This document shows, piece by piece, positions 13,805 to 20,811 of a DNA stretch of 24,463 nt; within the stretch, counting starts at the first letter, position 1, and each line of letters opens with the position of its first letter. The notes beneath the pieces are model-generated. The model had not been told where the DNA came from. It did no database searches and was given only the letters and a program-made list of their open reading frames with translations. Position numbers and translations under genes: made by a program. The stretch comes from an uncultured Bacteroidaceae bacterium (GTDB lineage Bacteria; Bacteroidota; Bacteroidia; Bacteroidales; Bacteroidaceae): assembly GCA_934394435.1 (NCBI GenBank), contig CAKRRN010000037.1, forward strand, positions 1 through 24,463. The letters run 5' to 3'.

Positions 13805-15088
13805 ATGCGAGCAAAAAAACTGGTTTTTGCCTGTGTGTTGGCTCTGACAAGCATATCCAATGTGGGCTATGCCCAAGAATTTAGTCGTTGGTTTCAAGAC
13901 AAAACCCTGCGTTTAGACTACACCTTCAGTGGCAACAACAAGAGTCAGCAGATATATCTGGATGAGATGAAGGTGTCTGATGGATGGTATGGCAGACGGG
14001 TGAATATGGACAGCCTCCTGTTGCAGGGGAATGGTCAGATAACCGTGACGGACACTATGGGACATCAAGTGTTGTACAGATATTCGTTCAGCACGCTGTT
14101 TCAAGAATGGCAGTCCACGCGTGAGGCCTCTCTTGTGCAGAAGTCCTTCGAAAACGTCTTCTTGGTTCCAATGCCTAAGTGTCCAGTAGACATTACCGTT
14201 ACGCTGACAGATACACACCGTCAGGTAAAGAGCCAGATGACACATCGCGTAAATCCTCAAGACATATTGATAAGTCCGATGGCGTGTGGACAAAAATGGG
14301 AGTATCTACTACAGTCTGGCAGTAGTAAAGAACGAATAGATGTTGCTTTCGTGGCGGAGGGATATCGTGAAGATGAAATGCCGACCTTTCGTAAAGATTG
14401 CCTGGAGTCTATAGATGCCATGCTTGCTCATGAGCCTTTCCATAGCATGAAAGACCGTTTCAACTTCATTGCTGTCTATTCTCCGTCAGAAGAAAGCGGA
14501 GTAAGCATTCCTCATGATGGTGTGTGGAGGCGCACTGCAACCAGAAGCCATTTTGATACCTTCTATAGTGATCGCTATTTGACCACGTTGCATATAAAGC
14601 AATTACATGACTTGCTGGCAGGCATTCCCTACGAACACATAGTGATTCTTGCCAATACGAATAATTACGGTGGTGGTGGTATCTATAATAGCTATTTGCT
14701 TTCGGCGGCCCATCATCCTTCATGCAGACCAGTCGTAGTGCACGAGTTTGGTCATAGTTTTGCGGGACTTGGTGACGAGTATTATTATGATGACCAATAC
14801 GAAACCATGTATCCTTCAGACACAGAGCCATGGGAACCGAATCTGACAACGCTGGTTGATTTCCAGTCAAAATGGGCAGATATGGTGCCTCGTAAAGCCA
14901 AGATACCTACGAAGCCATCGGGGAAGAATCTGTATACAGAGGTTGGCGTGTATGAAGGTGGCGGATATCAGTCGAAAGGCGTTTACCGTCCAAGTCAAGA
15001 GTGTCGTATGAAAATCAATGAGGCTCCTGAATTTTGTCCTGTGTGCCAGCGTGCTATTGCTCGTATGATTGATTATCAAACTCGGTAA
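13805..15088 (+). CDS. Secreted M64-family metallopeptidase (IgA peptidase M64 type)
   Basis: A 427-aa exported zinc peptidase. A signal peptide covers about residues 1-23 (RAKKLVFACVLALTSISNVG, with cleavage probably after YAQ). The N-terminal domain (about 25-150) matches the Peptidase_M64_N type and is followed by the catalytic domain. The zinc site is HEFGHSFAGLGDE, with H313, E314, H317 and the third ligand D324, the HExxHxxGxxH/D family pattern. The block VAFVAEGYREDEM and the C-terminal ECRMKINEAPEFCPVCQRAI are also typical. M64 members include a Clostridium IgA protease, but most Bacteroidetes copies have unknown targets, so immunoglobulin cleavage is not established here. No lipobox was seen, so the product is probably periplasmic or secreted. 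Confidence 0.92.
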   Translation: MRAKKLVFACVLALTSISNVGYAQEFSRWFQDKTLRLDYTFSGNNKSQQIYLDEMKVSDGWYGRRVNMDSLLLQGNGQITVTDTMGHQVLYRYSFSTLFQEWQSTREASLVQKSFENVFLVPMPKCPVDITVTLTDTHRQVKSQMTHRVNPQDILISPMACGQKWEYLLQSGSSKERIDVAFVAEGYREDEMPTFRKDCLESIDAMLAHEPFHSMKDRFNFIAVYSPSEESGVSIPHDGVWRRTATRSHFDTFYSDRYLTTLHIKQLHDLLAGIPYEHIVILANTNNYGGGGIYNSYLLSAAHHPSCRPVVVHEFGHSFAGLGDEYYYDDQYETMYPSDTEPWEPNLTTLVDFQSKWADMVPRKAKIPTKPSGKNLYTEVGVYEGGGYQSKGVYRPSQECRMKINEAPEFCPVCQRAIARMIDYQTR

Positions 15089-15131
15089 TGGGCATTTCTG
15101 TCATTTGCTTGTTATTAGGTCATGGTGTATA

Positions 15132-15163
15132 AACCCCAGTTGGTCTAATGACCGATCGGGGTT
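15132..15163 (+). terminator. Possible terminator of the M64 gene
   Basis: AACCCC (15132-15137) pairs with GGGGTT (15158-15163) and, inside it, GGTC (15142-15145) pairs with GACC (15150-15153) around a TAAT loop. It lies 43 nt after the stop codon but has no T-run after it. Confidence 0.4.
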
Positions 15164-15359
15164 AAATAGGTGAAAAAGTTAGGTCATTTGCTTGTTTCCA
15201 ACTTTGAAATGATTATGGCTCACCCGATAAACCAAAGGGGTGGAATATAGAATTAGGTTCAGTATGGATTTGGTGAGGACTGGCTAATAGAGAGGCGACT
15301 GTTTTCTCAAGAGTAAGGATTAAATATTCAATGGGCAAGTAATATAATATTCAATGCTC

Positions 15360-15422
15360 AAGTAACACGTATTAAATGCCCATTGGATATAGTATTAAAT
15401 GGGCATTTAATACGTGTTACTT
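15360..15422. repeat. 25-bp perfect inverted repeat
   Basis: The arm at 15360-15384 (AAGTAACACGTATTAAATGC then CCATT) is the exact reverse complement of 15398-15422, with a 13-nt loop. To its left, ATTCAATG(GG/CT)CAAGTAA occurs twice at a 23-nt period (15326 and 15349), sharing the AAGTAA part of the arm. It is the longest perfect palindrome I found in the window. Confidence 0.7.
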
Positions 15423-15470
15423 TTTAGAGTGACTTTTTATTGATTTCCGTAGATACATTTTCTCTCTGTA

Positions 15471-15610
15471 TAAACAGTAAAAAGGTAGGTGCATTATTAC
15501 ATTTTGTAAAACGATAACAGTAGACTGCTATAATAGTTCTCTTTTCTTTTTCTAACTGGGAAAATATTTTTCTCCAACTAGGAAAATAAGTAGAGCCGTT
15601 TCATATAAAT
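15471..15610 (+). mobile_element. Diverged MITE-like element, related to 4971-5085
   Basis: It begins TAAACAGTAA, includes ATTACA, the core TTTTCTAACTGGGAAAATAT (15550-15569) and CTCCAACTAGGAAAATAAG, then GAGCCGTTT. The order is the same as on the minus strand of 4971-5085. The right TTACTGTTTG end is not preserved, so this copy is truncated or decayed; the boundary at 15610 is approximate. Confidence 0.4.
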
Positions 15611-15929
15611 CCTATTATTATATCCTTTGTACAGACAGTACAGGTCGTGCCTGTGAATTATGTCCGAAACTCCTCCTTGTTTATCGGTTGAGCCGAACTT
15701 AGGGAAATGAAACCATCGCATTAGCAGATAGTGATGTTTCACTTATATTCACCTCACGTTCATTTCTGTTCACTCCTCGTTCATAAATACATGACAGCCT
15801 GGTGATGCGGATCTCATGTCGTACAATATGACAACGTCATAAAAATCATCCTAACGAAGAGACTTTTTATGGGGGTGGTTGTAAGCTTCTGGTCTGGTCT
15901 TAATAACAAAATCCAATGAAGTCAACCAA

Positions 15930-15990
15930 GTTTAAGGCTCAATAGAAACTTATTCCCCCCAAATTTCTACTGACCCCAAATTTCTACAGA
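15930..15990 (+). repeat. Tandem IS-end-like repeat (CCCCAAATTTCTACTGA)
   Basis: CCCCAAATTTCTACTGA is followed directly by CCCCAAATTTCTACAGA, a 17-nt tandem pair. Read on the minus strand, the left one is CAGTAGAAATTTGGGG, matching 4717-4733 in island A. A GGCTCAATAGAAAC sequence lies just before it. Confidence 0.45.
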
Positions 15991-16012
15991 ATCACGATTT
16001 GGAATAAAAGAA

Positions 16013-16049
16013 AATGCCTCTAAGGAAAAAATGATTCCTTAGGGGCATT
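16013..16049 (-). terminator. Intrinsic terminator of the YtxH/holin-like operon
   Basis: AATGCCTCTAAGGAA (16013-16027) pairs with TTCCTTAGGGGCATT (16035-16049) over 15 bp with one T-G wobble and a 7-nt loop. On the minus strand it is followed by TTTTCTTTTATT. It lies 28 bp past the stop of the last gene. Confidence 0.85.
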
Positions 16050-16076
16050 CGTTTTCTGTTGCACAATATAGTCTCG

Positions 16077-16340
16077 TCAACGTCTTTTTCTTTGTCCGAA
16101 GAGAGAGCGTATGGAGCGAACCAACCGTAATCCAATCCGTACTCCTTCGAAAATAGCCATCCCCCGACTTATTATTTGACTTACTTGATGTCCTTTACCA
16201 CTTATCTGCGCAGCAGGTGACACAATAGCTTGAAATGTGTCGGATATGAATTCTTGTGAGACAGCAATCTCGTTTCTTATCGACCTCTTGTGCTTGCTGA
16301 TAGTGCCTAAAACATCTTTGCTTGCAGAAATCTTACTCAT
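16077..16340 (-). CDS. Small basic protein of the envelope operon
   Basis: An 87-aa basic protein, last of a three-gene operon and overlapping the holin-like gene by 8 bp. It has no signal peptide. The sequence suggests an amphipathic helix in the middle (FISDTFQAIVSPAAQISGKG) and a hydrophobic/basic C-terminal helix (MAIFEGVRIGLRLVRSIRSL then FGQRKRR) that could sit on the membrane. I do not recognise a family. Constant company with YtxH- and YqjE-like genes suggests a shared envelope or stress role. Its end is followed by a clear terminator. Confidence 0.75.
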   Translation of the reverse strand: MSKISASKDVLGTISKHKRSIRNEIAVSQEFISDTFQAIVSPAAQISGKGHQVSQIISRGMAIFEGVRIGLRLVRSIRSLFGQRKRR

Positions 16341-16722
16341 TGATCGGTTCCTCCTCTTCTTCCTTATCCAGGAATAATTGTGCCATTAGACGTGCCAAAG
16401 GCTGAGTTACCCATGTCTGTCTGTGACTGTAAAATATGATTCCGAGCACCAGTAAAATAACGGCTACTGTCAGAAATCCTATAGCATCGTTGTTCAGTAG
16501 ACCTCCAAGCCATTTTGCCAAAGCATATAGGGCAAAGAATAGTACCATGGACCCCAGCATCATACAAACCACAACCGTAGCTACTGCAGATATGAGCCGC
16601 GTCATCTTTTCCACAGCATCCAGAGCCAGATAGCGTTTTTGCAGTTGTAGATAGCGCTTTAGCTCCTTTGCCAGTGTTTGTAAATCTTGATTTTGGGGAT
16701 TGACCTCGGTCTTCTCTGTCAT
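16333..16722 (-). CDS. Phage-holin-superfamily (YqjE-like) membrane protein
   Basis: A 129-aa protein with a hydrophilic, helix-forming N-terminus (LQTLAKELKRYLQLQKRYLA) and two membrane segments, LISAVATVVVCMMLGSMVLF and AIGFLTVAVILLVLGIIFYS (about residues 43-70 and 80-100). The tail is acidic (DKEEEEEP). This is the layout of the phage holin family 3_6/YqjE (DUF1469). Despite the family name, chromosomal members are not lysis proteins and their role is poorly known; they often sit with YtxH-like and other stress genes. It is 6 bp downstream of the YtxH-like gene. Confidence 0.83.
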   Translation of the reverse strand: MTEKTEVNPQNQDLQTLAKELKRYLQLQKRYLALDAVEKMTRLISAVATVVVCMMLGSMVLFFALYALAKWLGGLLNNDAIGFLTVAVILLVLGIIFYSHRQTWVTQPLARLMAQLFLDKEEEEEPINE

Positions 16723-16728
16723 TCCGCT

Positions 16729-16947
16729 TTATTCTTCCGTGGTTTCTTTTGAAGACTTTATCTCTTCTGCGATCTCGTCTACTAGATCAGCCATCTCTTG
16801 ACGGTTCAATCGGATGCCACGCTTACGCAGAGCTTCGGCAATCTTTTCGCGCAAATCACTTCCCTTTTCTGGAGCAAATAATAATCCACATGTAGCACCA
16901 ATGGCAGCACCACTTATAAATCCAATAACGAAATTCAATGCTTTCAT
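16729..16947 (-). CDS. YtxH-domain protein
   Basis: A 72-aa protein with an N-terminal glycine-rich membrane segment (NFVIGFISGAAIGATCGLLF) that runs into APEKGSDLREKIAE, the YtxH-domain signature. A charged helix follows (EMADLVDEIAEEIKSSKETT). YtxH-like proteins are general-stress or envelope proteins of unknown mechanism. The gene is first in a three-gene operon. A strong Shine-Dalgarno site (AAGGAGG, 16953-16959 on the minus strand, 5 nt before ATG) and a well-formed promoter lie upstream. Confidence 0.88.
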   Translation of the reverse strand: MKALNFVIGFISGAAIGATCGLLFAPEKGSDLREKIAEALRKRGIRLNRQEMADLVDEIAEEIKSSKETTEE

Positions 16948-16987
16948 AGCTTCCTCCTTGTTTTTTGATTTATTACTTTCTTATTTG

Positions 16988-17018
16988 CAAATATACCCTT
17001 TTCTGCATCGTGAGCAAA
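16988..17018 (-). promoter_or_regulatory. Promoter of the YtxH operon
   Basis: On the minus strand TTTG (17015-17018) is followed by a 19-nt spacer and TATATTTG (16988-16995), an essentially perfect Bacteroidetes promoter 40 nt before the start codon. It is divergent from the SPOR-gene promoter. Confidence 0.7.
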
Positions 17019-17068
17019 GTGTGAGAGGCTAAAATGTAAATATATTAACTTTTTTTAGTCTAATCCTA

Positions 17069-17099
17069 TTGCGCAAATACCAATAAATGACTAATTTTG
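17069..17099 (+). promoter_or_regulatory. Promoter of the SPOR lipoprotein gene
   Basis: TTG (17069-17071), a 20-nt spacer and TAATTTTG (17092-17099) match the Bacteroidetes pattern, 54 nt before the start codon. It could drive the whole SPOR-ruvX-def-TPR block. Confidence 0.68.
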
Positions 17100-17153
17100 T
17101 ATCCAAGATGACAAATAGAGATTGAATATAAATAAAAATAACTCAATTCAATT

Positions 17154-17642
17154 ATGAAAAAGATTTTGTTGATGGGCACAGCCTTCTGCATGGTTTTGGC
17201 CATGACCTCTTGTAAGAGCAAGGAAAGTGCCTATAAGAAAGCTTTCGAAAAGGCGCAGGCTACGCAGACTACGACTCCTGCAACAACTCCCACGCAGACC
17301 ACAACTAATGTGACTGTTGCTCCTGTTACTACTACCACAAAACCTGCTACTGATTATAGCAATGTGGCAGTTCGTACCGAGAATGTGCAGTTGGTATCTG
17401 GTGCTCCGCTGAAAGCATATAGTGTAGTTGTAGGCAGTTTCGGCGTAAAGGCAAATGCAACCCGTTTGAGCAGCACGCTTGCAGGTAAAGGTTACAGCCC
17501 TCGTGTGGTGCAGGCGTCAACAAGTCAGGGTGCTATGTATCGCGTGGTTGCCACAAGTTATGACACCAAGGCTGAGGCAGCTCAGAGTCGTGCAAAACTT
17601 GAGGGTCAGTATCCTGGAGCTTGGCTGTTGTATCAGAAGTAA
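17154..17642 (+). CDS. SPOR-domain lipoprotein
   Basis: A 162-aa lipoprotein. The signal ends in the lipobox MTSC, with C20 lipidated and KSKES following. A long Thr-rich linker (about residues 37-68, AQATQTTTPATTPTQTTTNV) leads to a C-terminal SPOR domain (about 88-162). Its anchor words are AYSVVVGSFGVKANATRLSS and YRVVATSYDTKAEAAQSRAK. SPOR domains bind glycan strands of septal peptidoglycan lacking stem peptides, so a role at the division site is likely. It precedes ruvX by 35 bp. Confidence 0.88.
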   Translation: MKKILLMGTAFCMVLAMTSCKSKESAYKKAFEKAQATQTTTPATTPTQTTTNVTVAPVTTTTKPATDYSNVAVRTENVQLVSGAPLKAYSVVVGSFGVKANATRLSSTLAGKGYSPRVVQASTSQGAMYRVVATSYDTKAEAAQSRAKLEGQYPGAWLLYQK

Positions 17643-17677
17643 TCAAGGATTCCTTCCTTATATATTAAGTAACATAC

Positions 17678-18097
17678 ATGGGAAGGGTCTTGGCAATAGA
17701 CTATGGGGTTCGTCGCACGGGTTTGGCTGTGACGGACCCCTTGCAGATTATTGCAGGCGGACTTGCTACTGTGGCTACCCATCAGTTGATGGAATATTTG
17801 TGTAAATATCTGACAACTGAAAGGGTGGATCGCTTTGTGATGGGGCTACCCAAGCAAACCAACGGATGCGATAGCGAAAATCTGCCGAGAGTGAAGGCTT
17901 TTGCAACGAAACTGGAAAAACAGTTTCCTGGCATCCCTGTAGAATTATGGGATGAAAGATATACCAGCGTGTTGGCTCACCAGGCCATGCTGGCTGGAGG
18001 ATTGAGTAAAAAGGCCCGCCAGAATAAAGCTCTGGTGGATGAGATTAGTGCGACCATCATCCTGCAGGGATGGATGGAGAGACGCAAAGGAATATAA
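17678..18097 (+). CDS. ruvX: Putative Holliday junction resolvase / pre-16S rRNA nuclease
   Basis: A 139-aa YqgF-family RNase H-fold nuclease. The first acidic motif is AIDYGVRRTGLAV (D8). Further signatures are VDRFVMGLPKQTNG, PVELWDERYTSVLAHQAM and DEISATIILQGWM, which supply the remaining acidic residues. E. coli YqgF matures the 16S rRNA 5' end; a Holliday-junction role was the original proposal. It lies 8 bp before def. Confidence 0.93.
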   Translation: MGRVLAIDYGVRRTGLAVTDPLQIIAGGLATVATHQLMEYLCKYLTTERVDRFVMGLPKQTNGCDSENLPRVKAFATKLEKQFPGIPVELWDERYTSVLAHQAMLAGGLSKKARQNKALVDEISATIILQGWMERRKGI

Positions 18098-18105
18098 ATC
18101 AGAAT

Positions 18106-18663
18106 ATGATATTACCTATATATACGTATGGGCAACCTGTTCTGCGCAAGGTGGCGGAGGACATAGATAGCTCATATCCCGAACTGGATAAGTTGATTCA
18201 AGATATGTATGAGACGCTGGAACGCAGCGAAGGTATTGGCTTGGCTGCTCCTCAAGTGGGACTCAGCATACGCCTTGTGGTGATAAATCTTGATGTGATA
18301 AGCGATGATATGCCAGAATATAAAGGCTATATACATGCCTTTATAAATCCTTATATAGAGGAACTGGACGATACGGAGACTGTTTCACAAGAGGAAGGGT
18401 GCCTTAGCATACCTGGCATACACGAATCTGTAAAAAGACCGACACGTGTCCGTGTCAGCTATCTGGACGAGCAATTCCAGCCACATGACGAATGGGTGGA
18501 TGGATTTTTGGCACGTGTCATGCAGCACGAATTTGATCATCTGGATGGGGTGGTCTTTACAGATCATCTTCTTGGTTTACGTCGTCAGTTGACTCGCTCC
18601 AAACTGCAAGCTATCGCCAAGGGACGCTTCTCTTGTAATTATAAAGTAAAGGTGCGTCGATAG
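18106..18663 (+). CDS. def: Peptide deformylase
   Basis: Removes the N-formyl group from new proteins, using a metal ion. The start chosen is ATG at 18106, giving 185 aa (MILPIYTYGQPVLRKVAEDI), the classical beginning of the family. A start at 18070 would overlap ruvX by 28 bp and add 12 unlikely residues. All three motifs are intact: GIGLAAPQVG (residues 43-52), EEGCLSIPGI (about 104-113, Cys is the metal ligand) and QHEFDHLDG (about 144-152, two His ligands and the catalytic Glu). It lies 8 bp after ruvX and 52 bp before the TPR gene. Confidence 0.96.
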   Translation: MILPIYTYGQPVLRKVAEDIDSSYPELDKLIQDMYETLERSEGIGLAAPQVGLSIRLVVINLDVISDDMPEYKGYIHAFINPYIEELDDTETVSQEEGCLSIPGIHESVKRPTRVRVSYLDEQFQPHDEWVDGFLARVMQHEFDHLDGVVFTDHLLGLRRQLTRSKLQAIAKGRFSCNYKVKVRR

Positions 18664-18715
18664 ACGGAAAAGCTTGTTTTTTTTCTTTTCTATGTTGATG
18701 CAAAAGTGATAGCAA

Positions 18716-20704
18716 GTGATTCTGACAGGACATAATAGAATAGTAGCCCTACTGCGTCTTTTTGCAGTGGGGCTGTTGTTGTGCTTGCATATGAGTGCGG
18801 CGGCGCAGATAAATGCGGACCGTGTATTGCTCATGGGTCGCAATGCTCTGTATTATGAAGATTACGTGTTAGCTATCCAACGATTCAACCTTGTGATAAA
18901 TGCAAAACCATGGCAGGGAGATGCTTATTTCTATCGTGGACTTGCAAAATTTTATCTTGAAGATTACCAGGGAGCCGAGATAGATTGCACCAGTGCTTTG
19001 GAACGTAATCCTTATCTTGCCCAGCAATATATGCTCCGTGCTTTATGTCGAATCAATCAAGGACGCTATTCTCTTGCAGAGGAAGATTACGAACAGGTTA
19101 TACGCATATCTCCTCTTGATAAGAACTGTTGGCATAATCTGGTGCTCTGCCAGATGGAACTGAAAGAATATGAGAAAGCAGATTCTTCACTCGACCAAAT
19201 GATAAAGCATTGGCCAAAAGAAGCGGACCAGTATGCTCTGAAGGCTCAGGTGGCTTTGTCGCGCAAGGATAGTGTGCATGCCGAGCAATGGGTTGATCGT
19301 GCTCTTGAAGTTGACGAGTTTGAAGGGCAGGCATGGAGCATGAAGTCAATGTTTCAAGCGGCTCGGAAAGAATACGCACAGGCAGAAGCCTCGTTGGATA
19401 AGGCTTTGGTTCAGCTGCCAAAGATGGCAGGCTTGTATATCAATCGAGCTTTGGCTCGCTATTATCAAGATAATCTTCGGGGGGCAATGTCAGACTATGA
19501 TGCAGCACTTGACATTGACCCCAATAACTATCTTGGGCATTTCAACAGGGGACTTCTACGTGCCAGTGTGGGAGAGGATAATCTTGCCATAGAAGACTTT
19601 AACTTTGTGCTGAAAGTGGAGCCAGACAATACTATAGCACTCTATAATCGTGCGCTAATGCTTGATAATGTAGGTGACTATAAGGGGGCCATTAGAGATA
19701 TCAGTGCTGTAATTCGTGATTATCCGCAGTTTTGGGAAGGATATCGGAAGCGAGCAGCCATACGTCGCAAGATAGGAGACGTGTATGGAGCAGAGCGCGA
19801 TGAATTTGCTTTGCTCAAGGCCCGTCTGCAGGTGGCACAGGGAACTTACAGAAAAGACAAACGTACTCGTAAGAAAAGCGAGCATAACATAGATGACTAT
19901 GACAAGCTGGTGGAGGAAGATGTACAAGAGCAAGAAAACGAATATGCAAGCGACTATAGGGGACATGTGCAAAATAGGCAGACGGATTTAAGGGTGGAGC
20001 CTATATATGTACTTTCTTATCATCCGCAAAACTCAGAGGTGAAAATGTATGTACCTTTCAGTCAGGATGTAGAAAACGTCAATGAGCGTCATACACTTCC
20101 GTTTACTTTGTATTTGACCAATAGTGAATGCGGATTGGATGCGGCTCAGACCGACAAGCATTTGGCTTCTATAGCGGAGACTTCATCAGCCCTACAGGAT
20201 AAGCCACATGATATAACCTTGCTTCTACGGCGTGCGTTGGACTATTATCATGTGCGTGATTTTGAAAATTCTATAGCAGATATGAATGATATGTTGCAGC
20301 AGGAACCGACATCTGTGGTGGGACTCATGCTAAGGGCACAATGCAGGTTTGCCCAACTGGAGGTGTCAAAGACCACAGCCTCTGCTTCGGATCTTCGATT
20401 GGGCTATCTGATGGTACAGCAGGATTACAACCGTGCACTTGAATTACAACCCTCTTCGCCTTATCTGCTTTACAACGCTGCCTGTCTTATGACTCAACTT
20501 TCAGATTATGCTGGTGCTATAAGCATGTTTACCAAAGCACTTGAGATTGATAATAAATTTCCTGATGCCTATTATAGCAGAGGGGTGACATACATTCTTG
20601 ATGGACAGGTGGAGCGTGGGCTGACAGATCTCAGTCAGGCAGGTGAGTTGGGCTTGTATGCAGCGTATGGATTGATAAAGCGATATTCTTCGCATAAAAA
20701 ATAA
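18716..20704 (+). CDS. Exported tetratricopeptide-repeat protein
   Basis: A 662-aa protein. A GTG start at 18716 gives a signal peptide (HNRIVALLRLFAVGLLLCLH, cleavage probably after SAAAQ). The first ATG inside (HMSAAAQ) would remove most of it, so GTG is preferred. TPR units fill about residues 35-370 (for example YFYRGLAKFYLEDYQGAEID, FNRGLLRASVGEDNLAIEDF) and again about 490-655. Between them is a charged linker (KDKRTRKKSEHNIDDYDKLV). It probably acts as a periplasmic or outer-membrane scaffold, and its partners are unknown. As I remember the gene order, a TPR gene between def and thrS is frequent in Bacteroidales. Confidence 0.88.
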   Translation: MILTGHNRIVALLRLFAVGLLLCLHMSAAAQINADRVLLMGRNALYYEDYVLAIQRFNLVINAKPWQGDAYFYRGLAKFYLEDYQGAEIDCTSALERNPYLAQQYMLRALCRINQGRYSLAEEDYEQVIRISPLDKNCWHNLVLCQMELKEYEKADSSLDQMIKHWPKEADQYALKAQVALSRKDSVHAEQWVDRALEVDEFEGQAWSMKSMFQAARKEYAQAEASLDKALVQLPKMAGLYINRALARYYQDNLRGAMSDYDAALDIDPNNYLGHFNRGLLRASVGEDNLAIEDFNFVLKVEPDNTIALYNRALMLDNVGDYKGAIRDISAVIRDYPQFWEGYRKRAAIRRKIGDVYGAERDEFALLKARLQVAQGTYRKDKRTRKKSEHNIDDYDKLVEEDVQEQENEYASDYRGHVQNRQTDLRVEPIYVLSYHPQNSEVKMYVPFSQDVENVNERHTLPFTLYLTNSECGLDAAQTDKHLASIAETSSALQDKPHDITLLLRRALDYYHVRDFENSIADMNDMLQQEPTSVVGLMLRAQCRFAQLEVSKTTASASDLRLGYLMVQQDYNRALELQPSSPYLLYNAACLMTQLSDYAGAISMFTKALEIDNKFPDAYYSRGVTYILDGQVERGLTDLSQAGELGLYAAYGLIKRYSSHKK

Positions 20705-20756
20705 TGCAGTAGGCTAAAAACTTATGATTTGCGATTCCCCTTTCGCTAAAAAGACT

Positions 20757-20764
20757 TACTTTTG
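20757..20764 (+). promoter_or_regulatory. Possible -7 box for thrS
   Basis: TACTTTTG fits TAnnTTTG about 48 nt before thrS. A TTTG lies 25 nt upstream (20728-20731), a little far for a -33 element. Confidence 0.4.
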
Positions 20765-20811
20765 CAATTCCGCAGAATGATAATAAATAAATATATATAT
20801 ATACATCTATT

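Larger units (their letters stand above)
15217..15694. mobile_element. Segment bounded by inverted IS-end-like repeats (478 bp)
   Basis: The left end reads GGCTCACCCGATAAACCAAA (from 15217) and the right end read inward on the minus strand is GGCTCAACCGATAAACAAGG (from 15694). They agree at 14 of the first 16 bases or better and end outward, as the terminal repeats of one element would. No gene is inside. Flanking bases (ATGATTAT before, GAACTTAG after) show no target-site duplication. A MITE-like core and a 25-bp inverted repeat lie within it. Confidence 0.45.
15089..16076. other. Non-coding island B: repeats and mobile-element debris
   Basis: 988 bp with no supported gene. It holds a possible M64 terminator hairpin, a 14-nt direct repeat (GTCATTTGCTTGTT at 15100-15113 and 15183-15196), a segment bounded by inverted 24-nt IS-end-like repeats, a 25-bp perfect inverted repeat, the MITE-like core, a 16-nt near repeat (TTCACCTCACGTTCAT at 15749 and TTCACTCCTCGTTCAT at 15770), the CAGTAGAAATTT end repeat and the terminator of the minus-strand operon. 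Several of these families also occur in island A. Confidence 0.6.

Noticed and set aside
15700..15900. Possible coding remnant in the right part of island B
   Set aside because: All frames are interrupted by stops and no residue pattern was convincing.
16333..16722. Holin-like gene as a sign of a prophage
   Set aside because: The YqjE-like family is chromosomal, its neighbours are envelope genes, and no endolysin or phage structural genes are present.
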